Of a stretch of DNA of 64,000 nt, positions 50,872-62,400 are shown piece after piece (position 1 is the stretch's first letter; each line of letters starts with the position of its first letter). The stretch comes from Lates calcarifer. Taxonomy: Eukaryota; Chordata; Actinopteri; Centropomidae. Position numbers and translations under genes: made by a program. Where the stretch lies: the NCBI RefSeq assembly GCF_001640805.2, contig NC_066847.1, positions 25,349,504 through 25,413,503 on the forward strand, given 5' to 3'. The notes below the pieces were generated by a model, which was given only the letters and a program-made list of their open reading frames with translations, did no database searches and was not told the origin of the DNA.

Positions 50872-50889
50872 CACACCAGGGGGCACTGT
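50872..50889 (+). promoter_or_regulatory. CTCF-like motif, forward orientation
   Basis: The plus strand reads CACACCAGGGGGCACTGT. It matches the CTCF core CCACNAGGGGGCGCT at nearly all positions; the main departure is A for C before the second CA. It lies about 2.8 kb upstream of the irx2 start codon and points away from the gene, toward higher coordinates. Confidence 0.45.
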
Positions 50890-51102
50890 CTCCTCTATGC
50901 ACAGACCATGGGCTAACCATCAGTTCTGTACCACCACTGTGCATGGTCTGAGTGTTTTTTTTCCTTCTTCTTCACTTGTATGTGTGTACGTGTATATAAT
51001 AGTGAGTGTATGTGTGTTTGCATGTAAATGTCTGTGTCCCCATATGCATATTGTCAGTGTGAAAGTGCACCTGTCTGCCCATTATGGTGCATAACTTTGC
51101 AC

Positions 51103-51470
51103 GCGTGTGTGTGTGTGTGTGTGTGTGTGTAGGTGTGTGGGTGTGCGTGCGTGCATGCGCGTGTGTGTATGTGTGTGTTGAACTCTGCAGTAGTACATTC
51201 CAGGTCTCAGTTTCAAAAACGCTGGAGCACCTAAGATATTTTAGTCCCAGCCTGATGGAGATATAGGAGGTGGGTGAGACAAGATTGATAGACAGACATA
51301 CTGTTCAGAGAGACAGACAGAAAGACAAGGCAGACAGATAAAGACAGTATAGAGTGTACAGAGGCACTAAGGCAAGCAGATGAAGAGAGACAGAAAAGCA
51401 TCAGGTCAGACAGACAGAGAGGCAGACAAGGGAAAATATGTAGAGTCAGACATACAGATACTTTCTGTAT
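51103..51470 (+). repeat. GT-rich tract followed by degenerate GACA/AGAC-rich stretch
   Basis: (GT)n with variants at 51,103-51,179. After about 90 bases of unique sequence, an imperfect AGACAGACA-type stretch runs from about 51,275 to 51,450. Confidence 0.85.
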
Positions 51471-53141
51471 GACCTTATCACAAATTTAGAGTGATATCAT
51501 TTAGCTGTAGAAGTGATTTTCAACCCTGTGTATAAATATGGTATGCTGTTGAGATAAATCATGAGTTATGAAAACACCTGCATGACAAACAACATATACT
51601 TTATGTTAGGTCAGCTTCACTAATTTAAATAGCTAGAATGTCTGAAAGCAAATAACATGTATTTTACTTCATCAAATATGAGTGAATAAAATACATTCTA
51701 TATATTTTTTAAAAAGTAATAATGACAATAAAAATGTGATAATTTTCAGGCCGTCACTGCAAGTACACCCTGCACTAAGCCACAATTAAAAGAAAATACT
51801 GATTTTAATATTTGTAAAACAATACACATTTGCAACTAATTGATGTCATATTATAAGTACACATTATTTCTCAACAGATAGGAATGGTTTTTCTACTTCT
51901 CCTCACTGATAACTCCCTAGCAGATACAGTCATTTCATGAAAAATGTCATCCTTCATGAATGAGGGAAACAGCTATTGATTTCTCATCTTTTCTCTCCCA
52001 ACAGAATTTACCACTGAATAATGTAGAACTGCCAGAGTTGCTTGTTTTTTTTTGTTTTTTTGTTTTTTTTTTGTATGTTTCTTTTTTTGATTGCTAACTG
52101 CTAACCCTTTTGTGTGGAGTAAATTGCCCAGGGTTGAATCGAATAGCTAAAGGATATAGCTTTGATGTCATGCCCTTTGTTTATTACACATATGACTAAA
52201 TAAATATTGATTTCTGATTTTTCATACACTTTTGAACCTCTGCAGTGCAGCTGCTGTGCGGGCCTTTTACATTTGGATAACTTATATGACTTCACCTTGC
52301 AGTGCAGTATTGGGTTTATGTGTTTACTGTGTGGGTGCATTTGGGGGCAGTGTGGGGTGGAGCTGCATGGGAAAATGTGTAAATGCATGTGTGTGTCTGT
52401 CTATCACTCTAACTATGCACGGCTGTAGGTGCATGACTAACAGTGCAGTGGTGCAGCAGAGAAATGGACTAGTTATGTAGTCATATTGAGCTGCTCTGAA
52501 ATCAATACGGTCTGGAATACAGCAGCATGATTAAAGCCTAGGCCTGGCTATTGTTCACAGTAACCACTGCCTATACCTTGTTGTGACTTTATTAGAATGG
52601 TACATTGAGTTTGTCCACCTTGAAAAACAGGTTTTGTCTTCTGGTCTGTCTCCTTGTGACTTTAGGCTCATCCTAGTGGTTTTATATTGACTGAGATCTT
52701 GTACTCATCTTTGCTGGACAAAGTCCCAATTTTGCATCAGTTAAGAGCAGTCTGTTGTGCTCGAACCACATGCCAATTTCTTCTCCTGAATTTTGAAACA
52801 CCCAAAGAGGTCAGTGTTTTATCCCCTGTGAGCTGGTGAAGGAATGCTCAGTATCCCAAACTTGTACAAAGTACAGCACGTGTGTGTTTGTGTGCTCATG
52901 TTTGTGCGTGGGTTTGCAGAGGGAAGGAGGAAAAAACTGCATTGTGATATTTCATTGTGCAACTTAGTTAGCCAGGCAGTGTTATTGTCAGCCTCACATG
53001 ATCAAAACAACAACTCAAAACTCTTGGGATCAGTCAAAAAAGACATAAAAAAATGACAAAATGTTTCACTATGTGTCTTTGCGTCTCTGTCTGACAACAT
53101 TGTCACATTTGCTGTATTTTTGATACAAAACACTACTACAA

Positions 53142-53164
53142 CCCCCCCACCCCACCCCCCACCC
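53142..53164 (-). other. G-quadruplex-forming tract on the minus strand
   Basis: The plus strand has C7-A-C4-A-C6-A-C3. The minus strand therefore has four G-runs of 3, 6, 4 and 7 separated by single T residues, the most stable kind of quadruplex motif. Confidence 0.8.
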
Positions 53165-56100
53165 TTTGGGTTTTGTCACAGAAATGTCTTTGGTCTTTCT
53201 TTTTTTGTATGACGGGGGAAGGGTTAGTAGAGGAGGGGGGCAACTGTGAGGACGAGGGGTTGGGTGGCAGACTGGCGACAGGCCGTCATCTCTCTCCCCG
53301 CCTGGCATCTGCCCACTGCTGCCAACCCTCTTCTAATCAGCAGCCGTCCATGTGCTTGGCAGCAGAGGGGGTTTCAAATCAGCCCCTCGCCCCGAGTTAA
53401 AAACCCTAAGCCCTATCACTTTGTAAACGGGTACCTTTAGGGCGACTGAAGCAGGGACACCTCTGATGTGCTGAAGTGGAGAACATCGGTTGCCACGTTG
53501 CCTCGCATATGTTGTGCTGCTAGCACTGTTGTTGCTGTTGTTCTTGTTTATCATAGTTCTTTTTTTTCTCTCTCTCTCTCTCTTTAAAACCAAAATCACA
53601 AGGCAGCTCTTTCTTTAGGTTTGATTTGTTTAACATGCTGCTAACTGACATGGATGTTGGGAAAACAGTTCTTGGGGAGGAAAGTGAAGCAGTAAACTGA
53701 TGGGCTTGAAGTGTAATTCCTCTTGAAAAAAAGAGAGCAGACAAACAACAACTGCACTTGTAGTGAGACACAAGTCTTTATTTTGTCTCACTCTGACATG
53801 TTGTCTGAATTGGTAAGACAAGGAGAACCATGGGCCTACTTCCTAATTCATGGCTGAAAAAACTATTGCAAGTGCTGTCTCGCAAAATAAAAAATGTCCA
53901 AATTTTTTTTGACAAATATTGTCTCACAGAAGTGTGGCAACAGCCATTACATAGATATGTTGAAAGATGGTGACACCAGGACTGTTCCGGTTACAACTCT
54001 GATTACTGCTATTATTTAACAAATGTTCGTTTGAGAACAAATCATGTGGTGTACAGCATAAAGCTACAGGGCAGATTCATCTGCAGGGTGGAGGGATTTA
54101 GGTGGGATGGCTGTTGGCTTCAGAAGTAACAAGCACAAAGCATGGTCTATGTGGAAGAGGAAGAAGATGGGCAAAAAAAAAAAAACATCCACAAATTATA
54201 GGAATTATGTGCAGCATTGGTTTCAAAAACACACACATCTAGACAGGCTGATTGATGAACCAAACGAGTTGACGAAAATCAAAGGGGGGAAATAAAGGGA
54301 GACACAAAGGAGGAACAATTTGAAATGGACTAACCCTCTCCGGTGGCTCGCTAACCAAGGGTCGGGCAGATAGGGTTGCCTAGAAAGAGTCTGCTGACAG
54401 CCAGTGTCACTGGGCTTTGTAATCATTGTGCTGGACCTGATAGGGTTACTAGCGGCTAATCCAGGCTGACCTTGGTTAGGTGCCCTGAATGAGGATGGCT
54501 TTGTACAGTTGGGACAAGCTAACAGTATGACGGTGATGCTGACATATAATGTCTGCGTGGGGACTTGCCACCACAGCTCTTTTGTTGTGCTATCGAGTTG
54601 CAAAGTCCCAGCCACACACAACCACACGCACAAAAAAATGTCGTTTTTTTTTCCTCTCTCTGGGTGGAAGAAAGGTGCCATTTAAATTGTCACTGGGGAA
54701 AAGGTGAGGTTGTATCTCAAGGTTCAAGAGGTCAGCTCTTGTGTTGGATGGTGTTCGAATGACTTCAAAACAAATCCTATCATGAAGAAATTTCATGTTG
54801 TTGTCACGTAATGGCCTGTTTGTGTTTCTGTGTGTGTGTGTGTTACCATGTAAGTGTAGCACACACAAGATGTGATAGGAATGCCACCACTCTTCTACAA
54901 CATACCATAGACATACATAGAGTATCTCTAAGGCTGGGCCAGACTGATACAGCTGTATTTCCTTTCTTCCTCATTGAAAGAACATGTATTTTCACAAGAG
55001 GAGAAAAGGAGAAAGGGTGAAGAAAAAAAAGTGCTTGTTCAGTTTTACCACTCAGCCTTGATGTGACTGCTTAAAAATATAAAGAAGTAATAGTGAGAAA
55101 TAAAAGTATTTTGTTTTTAGAATTTCTCTGCATATTTTTGTTTATTAGGGGAAACAATATACTGTATATTACTAAGTAATAATAATCTTATACTGACTAA
55201 AACTGCTTTAACTATTAACATAATTACATTATTAACATTTAAAAAATATCCCTTATGTTTTAAATGGTCATGCACCATTAATGTTTTTTTTTTTTTAAAC
55301 ACAGTGTATTACACCAATATAGCAATGGGAGACACAGAGAAAGTTGAATTTAATGTTAGACCTATACTGTGTATAATACACACCCACCAGCATCCATTTG
55401 ACAGCCACACATACACAATATCTCAACAACAAACACACACACACACACACACACGCACACACACCTTCAGGCTCCAACCGGTGTGAAGGCAGTAGAGAGA
55501 AGGCATCCTTGCCTTTCTTTCTGCCAGGGAGAGCTGTAAACAGGAATGGGATTCCCATCCCCTGGAGCCTGCTACTAATCCACAACAGGCCCACTGCTGG
55601 ATTACTGGGGACATCAGCTGACATGCCAGCTAGTGCACAAACATGCATGCGCACTCACAGCACACACACACACAGATAGGGGCACAAACACGTGTGCACG
55701 CTCACCTATGCACACATATGAACTGACACACACATCAGTGCATACACACTCACATACGTGCCAGCTACACAATATGTGCAATGCATGCTCACATCCATGA
55801 CACATCAGTGGTCATGCGCACCATAGCATAGATAGAAGCACATGCACACACACCAAATGCATATGCAAAAACAGACAAATCACACACATAATCAAGGCCT
55901 GGAATGGCTCAGGGCTTTAATACATTGGCAGGACAATATAGAGATTGCCATATTTCTACAGTCAGGAGTTGGCAGTAATGGGTAAGCCTCTCCTCCATTG
56001 TTCCTGTTAGTCTGGATGCTCATTGATGTATGTATACTGTTGTGGCGTTCCTCACTGTACAATTATACACAACTATCCTGCATTATGTGTGATTATGTGC

Positions 56101-56171
56101 TCTGCTGTGAGTCCTGAGATTATATTTGTTAACTAAAGCAGAGTATTAAACTTATGTTTGTGAACCTGCAG

Positions 56172-56273
56172 TTCCGCCAGATGTCTTCTGTGCCTCCTGT
56201 CACCACAACTACAAAGTGAAATTTGAAACATCCAAACGATTGCCAGTGGAAATCACCATTAGAATCAAGTTTG
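56172..56273 (+). other. Candidate internal exon on the plus strand (102 bases)
   Basis: The sequence between an acceptor (CCTGCAG at 56165-56171) and a near-perfect donor (TTG|GTAAGT at 56274) is open in one frame. Its phases are 1 at both ends and its length is exactly 34 codons. It would encode a Cys/His-containing start (DVFCASCHHNYKV) and an alternating basic/hydrophobic end. I do not recognise the protein, and no flanking exons can be confidently joined. It could equally be an exon of a non-coding transcript divergent from irx2, or a chance match. Confidence 0.2.
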
Positions 56274-56282
56274 GTAAGTTTG

Positions 56283-56284
<2 letters not shown>

Positions 56285-56326
<42 letters not shown>
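56285..56326 (+). repeat. (CA)n microsatellite
   Basis: A pure CA run of about 42 bases that begins 12 bases after the candidate exon at 56,172-56,273. Confidence 0.95.
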
Positions 56327-56327
<1 letters not shown>

Positions 56328-56999
56328 CTTCATGTTGGCTGTTTTAGCTCAGTCATACAGAAAGATAAACCGATAAAGAGTGATTATCTACAACCGCAGT
56401 TGTGCAAATAATGCAATTTAAACAATTATTTCACAATTTTGCATAAACTTTTTTAGCCCTAGTAATCACATCCTTTACAGGGGTGCCAAGACAAAGCACA
56501 CAGTTACCTTATTTTTGTATAGGAATGCTGCTGATTTAATCTGCACTAATTCCTCTGTGGTGCATCATGAGCTGATGAGAAGCAGCTCAGAAGAATCACA
56601 TATGAAAAACAAATCCAGGAGACACAAACAAACACTGTCATTGTGAAAAGGATACTGTGATTTTGACAGCTCATGTTTGTGATGTGAACAAACAAAGGTA
56701 TAACTAGCAAATACTGACAAAGCAACAACAGATAAACAACATTATATGCAATATACAGTAGTTACAAAGTTCAGCCTTTGTGTATCACTTTTTATTTTAT
56801 ATAATTAGTATTTTATATATAGTATATTATAGTATTTTATATATATATTTTCATTTGATCGTAGTAAAAGTATTGATTTGTATTTCCATCATGTCTGGCA
56901 GCAATGTGGGCAATCAAATGCAGCTCTAAGTCAGGACACACAATGAGCTGACTGCTAGAAAATATCAGCCACAACACACAAATCAGCTGTAACACATTT

Positions 57000-57420
57000 C
57001 AAATGCAGTCAGGTAAATCTCAGCCCATGATTAGGTCAAGCGTGGTGGCGGTATTTGTGGTAAACACTGTTCCGCTCTGGGGGCTAAACGTTTGTGTCAG
57101 TAAAGAATAATTACACCCTTCGACGTTGTATCTATCGTGTTAATCTCGGTCCGCAGCAGCCACTTTATTCTCTCGTTTGTTTAATAGCTCACTAGCAGCT
57201 TTATTGTTTCAAAGTGCTCGATAGCAAACCTGTAAATTCTCTGTTCAACATTTGCCCCCGTGGCGTTGTGGTTCACCGGCGCTGAATGTTGAAATAAAGC
57301 AAACAGTCATTGATCTGCAATCAAAGATCCAGGACAGGAGGTCATTTACATGTAGAGAAGGGAACCATTAGGAACTGTGCTGCAAGGCGTGTGTGGTGTT
57401 AAATTCATTTAGCAGTGGTT
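57000..57420. promoter_or_regulatory. Candidate conserved regulatory block upstream of irx2a
   Basis: Complex repeat-free sequence with many CpGs for its AT content. It includes ATCAAAG (TCF/LEF-type) at about 57,321, TTTATTG words and TGACC/TGTCA-type words. A second block follows at about 57,830-58,020. Confidence 0.4.
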
Positions 57421-58189
57421 CACTGGCACTATTGACTCACCTAGACTAGGTATATGTTTACAAAAAATAAATAAATAAATCACTATGCTCTTCGAAAATA
57501 TTGTATGTAGCAGCGGTAGATGTTGTCTGTCGCTAATTAGAAATGGATGTGCATGTGTGCTGTACACAACAAAGCAGAGTTAATTATCCAGGGACCAAGG
57601 ACTGGCTTTATACTGCAGGCCTTGATATGAGGCAAAGGAATCAGATAGGAAGCAAATGGCTCTTAAAAATTAGGCACAACCACTTATTGGCTGTTGGTCA
57701 AGTTTGCAACTGTCCCAGGAGTCCCGAGTGCTTATGCAGTGTGTTGCAGCTTCTGTTAAAATTTGATGATTAAATGGGCAAATACTTCCTAGATTTGTAG
57801 ACTGAGAGCAGGGCCTGTTTATTTGATTTATTCATAGCGTGAATATGAATAATTTACCGATCAGCAGTTTTTTTTTGTCAGAGGAGGATCATTATTGTGC
57901 GTGGCAGGCTAAAGGTTTGTGATTTTTATACTTGGCACTTTTCCACTGTATTGACAGCTGCCAGCTTCTGTCAGGGTCATATCTCTCTGTTTGCTAAGAG
58001 AGGAGTCAGTTGCTTCTGAAGCTGCTTTAACAAGTTGTCATAATCGATATACATATATGCTTTATACATTTGTGCATAAAAACAATGTCCTTTGTTTAAC
58101 ATCTGTATTTTACTGACATGTTTTCCACAATTTTAGAACAGGTTGGGAAAACGTGCTGATGAATTATATTGCATAATAGTCTACCCTCT

Positions 58190-58345
58190 TTGATATCGAT
58201 GGAGCAGACAAAATAATAGAAACACCTGTTGGTATGTAGTAACAATAGCACCACAAACTACATGCACCAAAATGATCATTAAGTTGAATCAATACCTCTC
58301 TAAAAGAGTATCAACAAAAACTGAACATCACAGCCTTCATGAAGA
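58190..58345 (+). repeat. Possible interspersed-repeat relic (ACAAAATAATAGAAACACC type)
   Basis: The stretch starting GACAAAATAATAGAAACACC and continuing past CACAAACTACATGCACC resembles a dispersed repeat I recall from many percomorph genomes. No terminal repeats could be paired by eye, so the class is unknown. Confidence 0.3.
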
Positions 58346-59639
58346 AATGATTTAGGGCAGGAATGCATTAGTTTTAGCTGGGCGTACTTAATAAATTACA
58401 ACTGAGTGTATAACCCAAAGCAGAAGCACACCAGTTGGGTTTGTGAGACATCAGCTGCAGCACATATGCTATGGAATGTGCCAATAAAAAGACATAAGAC
58501 ACACAGACCAGCACACTGTATGTACTTCATCTGATAAAACATTATCTTTTTGTAAACAGAACTAATCCACATTATCGAGAACTATGAGAGACTCACGTTA
58601 AAAACACACACCTCATATGATCTGTCATTCATGTTAATCCTAACCAACCTACTGCTCCCTTGTTACAAGTGACATTAAGTGAAAACAGACAGTAAGACAG
58701 CTCCCTTTTCCCTCTTTTCCACAGTACTACAAGTGTCTACTCTCCTACACTCAGTCAAGGTCAATTGAGTTCTCCAGTCTGTTATCAGTGTGTTTTTTGA
58801 TGAAATAGTGCAGATAACAGAGTAGTCAGAAAAGATGGAAGGAAACAGGAGATCAAGAACTGCTGGTCCTGAAATAATTATTGCACCCTCTCCTCATAGC
58901 AACGGATTTATTTCTAACCTTTAACATACCATATAGCTTTTGACACACTCAGCTGCACTCAAAGTGGTTAGCAGTGGGATGGATTTATTGGACTGTTGGT
59001 TTGGAAATAGCTTTAAGTGTTTTTACAGAAAAGTAAATATGGATTTGAAATATTTGCTGTCCTTTCCTGTTTTGATTTTGCTTAGAGGATTGTGACTTAT
59101 TGACAAGAAGTGTGGATAAAACAATTAAATATGAGCAAATTGTTAGGTTTTAAGTCAAAACAGTGCATTTTGGAAATACAGAACTATTCTAGCTCCAGGA
59201 GCTCATGGTAATTGGCTATCTCTGAAAGAATTCCTGATAGCACATCTTCCAGATGTAACTGCTTATTGGCAGCATAACAGAAGATGCCACCCAACTGGCA
59301 GACATTGCTATGGCCATGACTAAATTAAATAAAAGTCGTCTTGTATCTTATCATCTCAGTCATTTTCTCCAATAACTGCTAGATTTGTTAACATTTCTTT
59401 TTAAGGGTCATCGCCACGTTTATGTGCCATTGAATCTGATGGGACCAAAGTATTACAACCCCACAAAAATAAAAAAGCCTTGGTTTTAATGGCATAAGCC
59501 AAGAAATATTTTTGCTGTTGTTCTGATCTTTAGTTTGTGTATATTGTAAGAAAAAATATAGTTAAATAGATGTTGTCTACTAGTTTACAACCACCACAAT
59601 GCACAAACACACACACTACACACTATGATCAGGACCTGC

Positions 59640-60120
59640 CTCGGTCGATGGGCTCATCACTAAAAAGTACCGACAACACTTTGACGGACCTCGATCTAAC
59701 CAGGCCTTTTCCCATCAAGGTACGATTATGTGACTAGCCCCGAGTTACAAGCAATAAAAGAAATGTCTCTCTTTTTTATTACATCTCCCAATCGTGAACA
59801 ATGGAACGTTTGCCTCTGAGCCATTTATTCAGCTCTGATGTATGATTAGCACAGGGCAAATCAATACCATGTTGGATGATCCTAACGGAAAAGTACTGTG
59901 ATTTCCCCTCCGTCACAGGGCCAAGCGCTGATATTTGTCTGTCAGCAGTGACATGCTATCTCTGGCAGGGGCACTGGGGCCAAAACACAGGTATCGATCC
60001 TGTCAACATTGATGGCCCTAATGGTATGGAGGATGACGGAAACTGACTGCCACTGGAAATGTAATGCGGTGCATGGAACGGCCTCCTGGACCAATGGAAG
60101 GAACATGATGTTTATCTGTT
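59640..60120. promoter_or_regulatory. Candidate conserved regulatory block
   Basis: About 480 bases of complex sequence between AT-rich flanks. It includes TGTCAGCAGTGACA (paired TALE-type words) near 59,939-59,952, TATTGTTCACGATTG-like words near 59,790 and CCTGTCAACATTGATGG near 60,000. Nothing codes. Confidence 0.4.
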
Positions 60121-60383
60121 TTTATAGTGAATTATACTGAAGGTCCACAGTGAACACTGTGCAGAGTGAATACACTAATAACGATAGACCTGGATGATCA
60201 TTACTTGAGCGTAATGTATTTTTCTGCATTGACAAATAGTCTAGCTGCTCTGATAGTTTGTTGGATCATACATGAGAAGACTTGATTTTTGTTTCTTCTA
60301 GATATCCACATTTTTATTCACTAAGAATAAGTTTAAGTTTTGCATGTTTTTCTTTTTTTCTTTCTTTTTCTCCATGTTACAGC

Positions 60384-60501
60384 ATGTGGTTTTATCCTCC
60401 GCTGTGCCTATAGGGAACATAAAGGTACCACAACACTTTTGAAGAATCAGGGTGCACAGGTTTACAGCTACATATGTTCTGCTTTAAGACGAGGGATGTA
60501 G
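60384..60501 (+). other. Candidate terminal exon on the plus strand
   Basis: A long pyrimidine tract ending CCATGTTACAG (acceptor AG at 60382-60383) gives a very strong acceptor. The frame compatible with the donor at 56274 stays open for about 39 codons to a TAG near 60,501 and is also Cys/Arg-rich. No similarity is recognised. The CT-rich tract alone may explain the acceptor score. Confidence 0.12.
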
Positions 60502-61599
60502 TTCTGTGATTGTAATGTGGTTCAGATGTATGTTTGTGCTACAGAAGAGAGTCACACATCAGCTGCAACTCTACTTACTCCTTAATTTAGTGAAGGTCAT
60601 CAGTCTAATATAAAACAGGGCTGTCAAAATCTGACTTGGCCAAGAATAGAAGTAAACAGGCAGCTAACCAGAGAGAGAAAAAAATACTATGTTGTGTTTG
60701 GTTCCTGTGTTGTATAGCAGGAGCTGTTACATACTCAAGAGGGAAATTTATATAGGAAACATCATAGACATTTTTAGGGCTGTTAACAGGCTCCTGTATG
60801 TGTGGCATATTCATTTTCAGCAATTTAATTTGAATCTGTGAGGAGGAAAGACTTGAAACCGATATAAAAACAAGCAACCCTTTATCAAAAAGATGGCAGC
60901 TGCAGTCGAGTCATGTTGTACCCCGACCCCATACACATACACACACATTCACACACCTCCCATCTTATATTTATAATTGAATAGCATGGTAAAAAAAAAA
61001 AAAAAGTCTAGCTAAGCCGTTAATCCACTAGTTTGGCATAACTTGGGAGAAAAATATGAAAAATGGGGTGTAAATGAACACAACCTGCCTTCAGGACCCA
61101 GTGCCTTTCGTCTAAGGAATCAAAACCCAACTTAGAAGCCTCTGATTATTTTAAACTGTTTGGTTTGTTGACCATTAACTTTCCAGCATATGCATATGTG
61201 TACGTGTGTGTGTGTGTGTGTGTGGAGGGGAGACTGGGGTGGTGGCTGCTAAGCACGTACAGTATAGGTTGTTGTGCATATGCAGTACATGTGGAAGACT
61301 GTGTGTGTGCCCCGGTGTGAGTGTGTGTGTATAATCAGTGCCCCTGGCTAAGTCTCTTCAGATCTTTTCTTGTTTATGTATTTCCCTTCCTAGACTGAGG
61401 CCCCAGGAATATGCTGGGGGCTATACAGACACAGAAGAGTAGGAGGAACACTTTATTTATTTATTGTCAAGAATTATCACTCAGCATAAATATCAATATA
61501 GCCAAAGGATGGGAAGGTTGGAGTTCTAATAGCATGGAAAATGATTGGAGAATTGCAAGTTTAGATGCAGAGGGTTTGATCTGTGATACACATAACTGA

Positions 61600-62400
61600 G
61601 TCTGCATGCAGACAGGAGATGGGTTCCACCTCCTGGTGTGGTCACAACAACCTGGAGCTGAACATGCTCAGATTATAGTGGACTTCAGGAGAGATTCTGA
61701 AAAGAAGTTCTCCGTAGGTCCACTTCCTGTGCCAGCTCAAGAAGTTCAAACTGCCCGAGGAGCTGCTGATTCTACACTGTGATCATTGAGTCAGTTCTCT
61801 GCACATCCATTACTGTCTGCCACTAAACGAGACAAGTACAGAGTACAATGGACACTCAGGGCTGCAGAAAAGATCATTGGTTCGACCTGCCCACTGTCCA
61901 TGACTTGAACCTCCGGAATCAGGAAGTGAGCTGGAAACATCACTGTAGATCCCTCACACCCTGGACACAGCCTGTTCCAACTCCTGCCCTTTAGTAGGTG
62001 CTACAGAATACTGTATGTCACAACAGCCACGAACAGGAACAGTTTCCTCCCACATGATCTCACTCTGATGAACAGTGAATCAGTCATGTAATATCAGAAT
62101 CAATCCCTGGGCAATTAACCTGGTAATACTAAAATATCCACTTACCTAGAGATTATATCATCTATCACTTATTAAGTATAAATACAAGCTCGCTGTATGC
62201 TGTACATAACTGCTTACTGTATGTATATAAAGTAACTTCTTACACTACCCTCTTAATATTTATTTCACTACTCCTTGCACTCTCCCGCACTTTGCACCAC
62301 CTGTTTCCTACTGGCTGACTTGTATATAGACATTGTATGTTGTGTCTATGGTTATTGCTTTTTTAATATGTACAGGAACATAACAGCCATATGTTTATGT
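61600..62400 (+). mobile_element. 5'-truncated fish LINE (L2/CR1/Rex1-type) reverse transcriptase 3' fragment, decayed
   Basis: Translating the plus strand in shifting frames gives pieces typical of the C-terminal part of fish non-LTR retrotransposon ORF2: a motif before ELNMLR and VDFRR-like residues near 61,650-61,690; a KKFKLPEELL-like stretch near 61,740-61,770; RDKYRVQWTLRAAEKIIGST near 61,830-61,880; and a piece matching the usual HSLFQLLPSGR...YR region near 61,970-62,020. Stops and frame changes interrupt it everywhere. Beyond about 62,100 is AT-rich 3' UTR-like sequence. The clade within L2, CR1 or Rex1 cannot be fixed by eye. Confidence 0.7.

Larger units (their letters stand above)
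48421..56171. other. Upstream desert next to the irx2a promoter
   Basis: Besides the features listed, this holds (GT)n at 49,373-49,399, a C-run near 49,970-49,981, AT-rich sequence with nothing recognisable at 49,985-50,760, T-rich sequence at 52,048-52,090, a CNE-like block at 54,330-54,560 and CA-rich sequence at 55,433-55,880. Confidence 0.6.

Noticed and set aside
54223..54681. A 152-codon minus-strand ORF
   Set aside because: No domain or family recognised; the underlying DNA looks like regulatory sequence rather than coding.
61618..61640. CTCF-like CACCTCCTGGTGTGG
   Set aside because: Lies within the LINE fossil, whose consensus contains this kind of word, and the outer positions do not fit.
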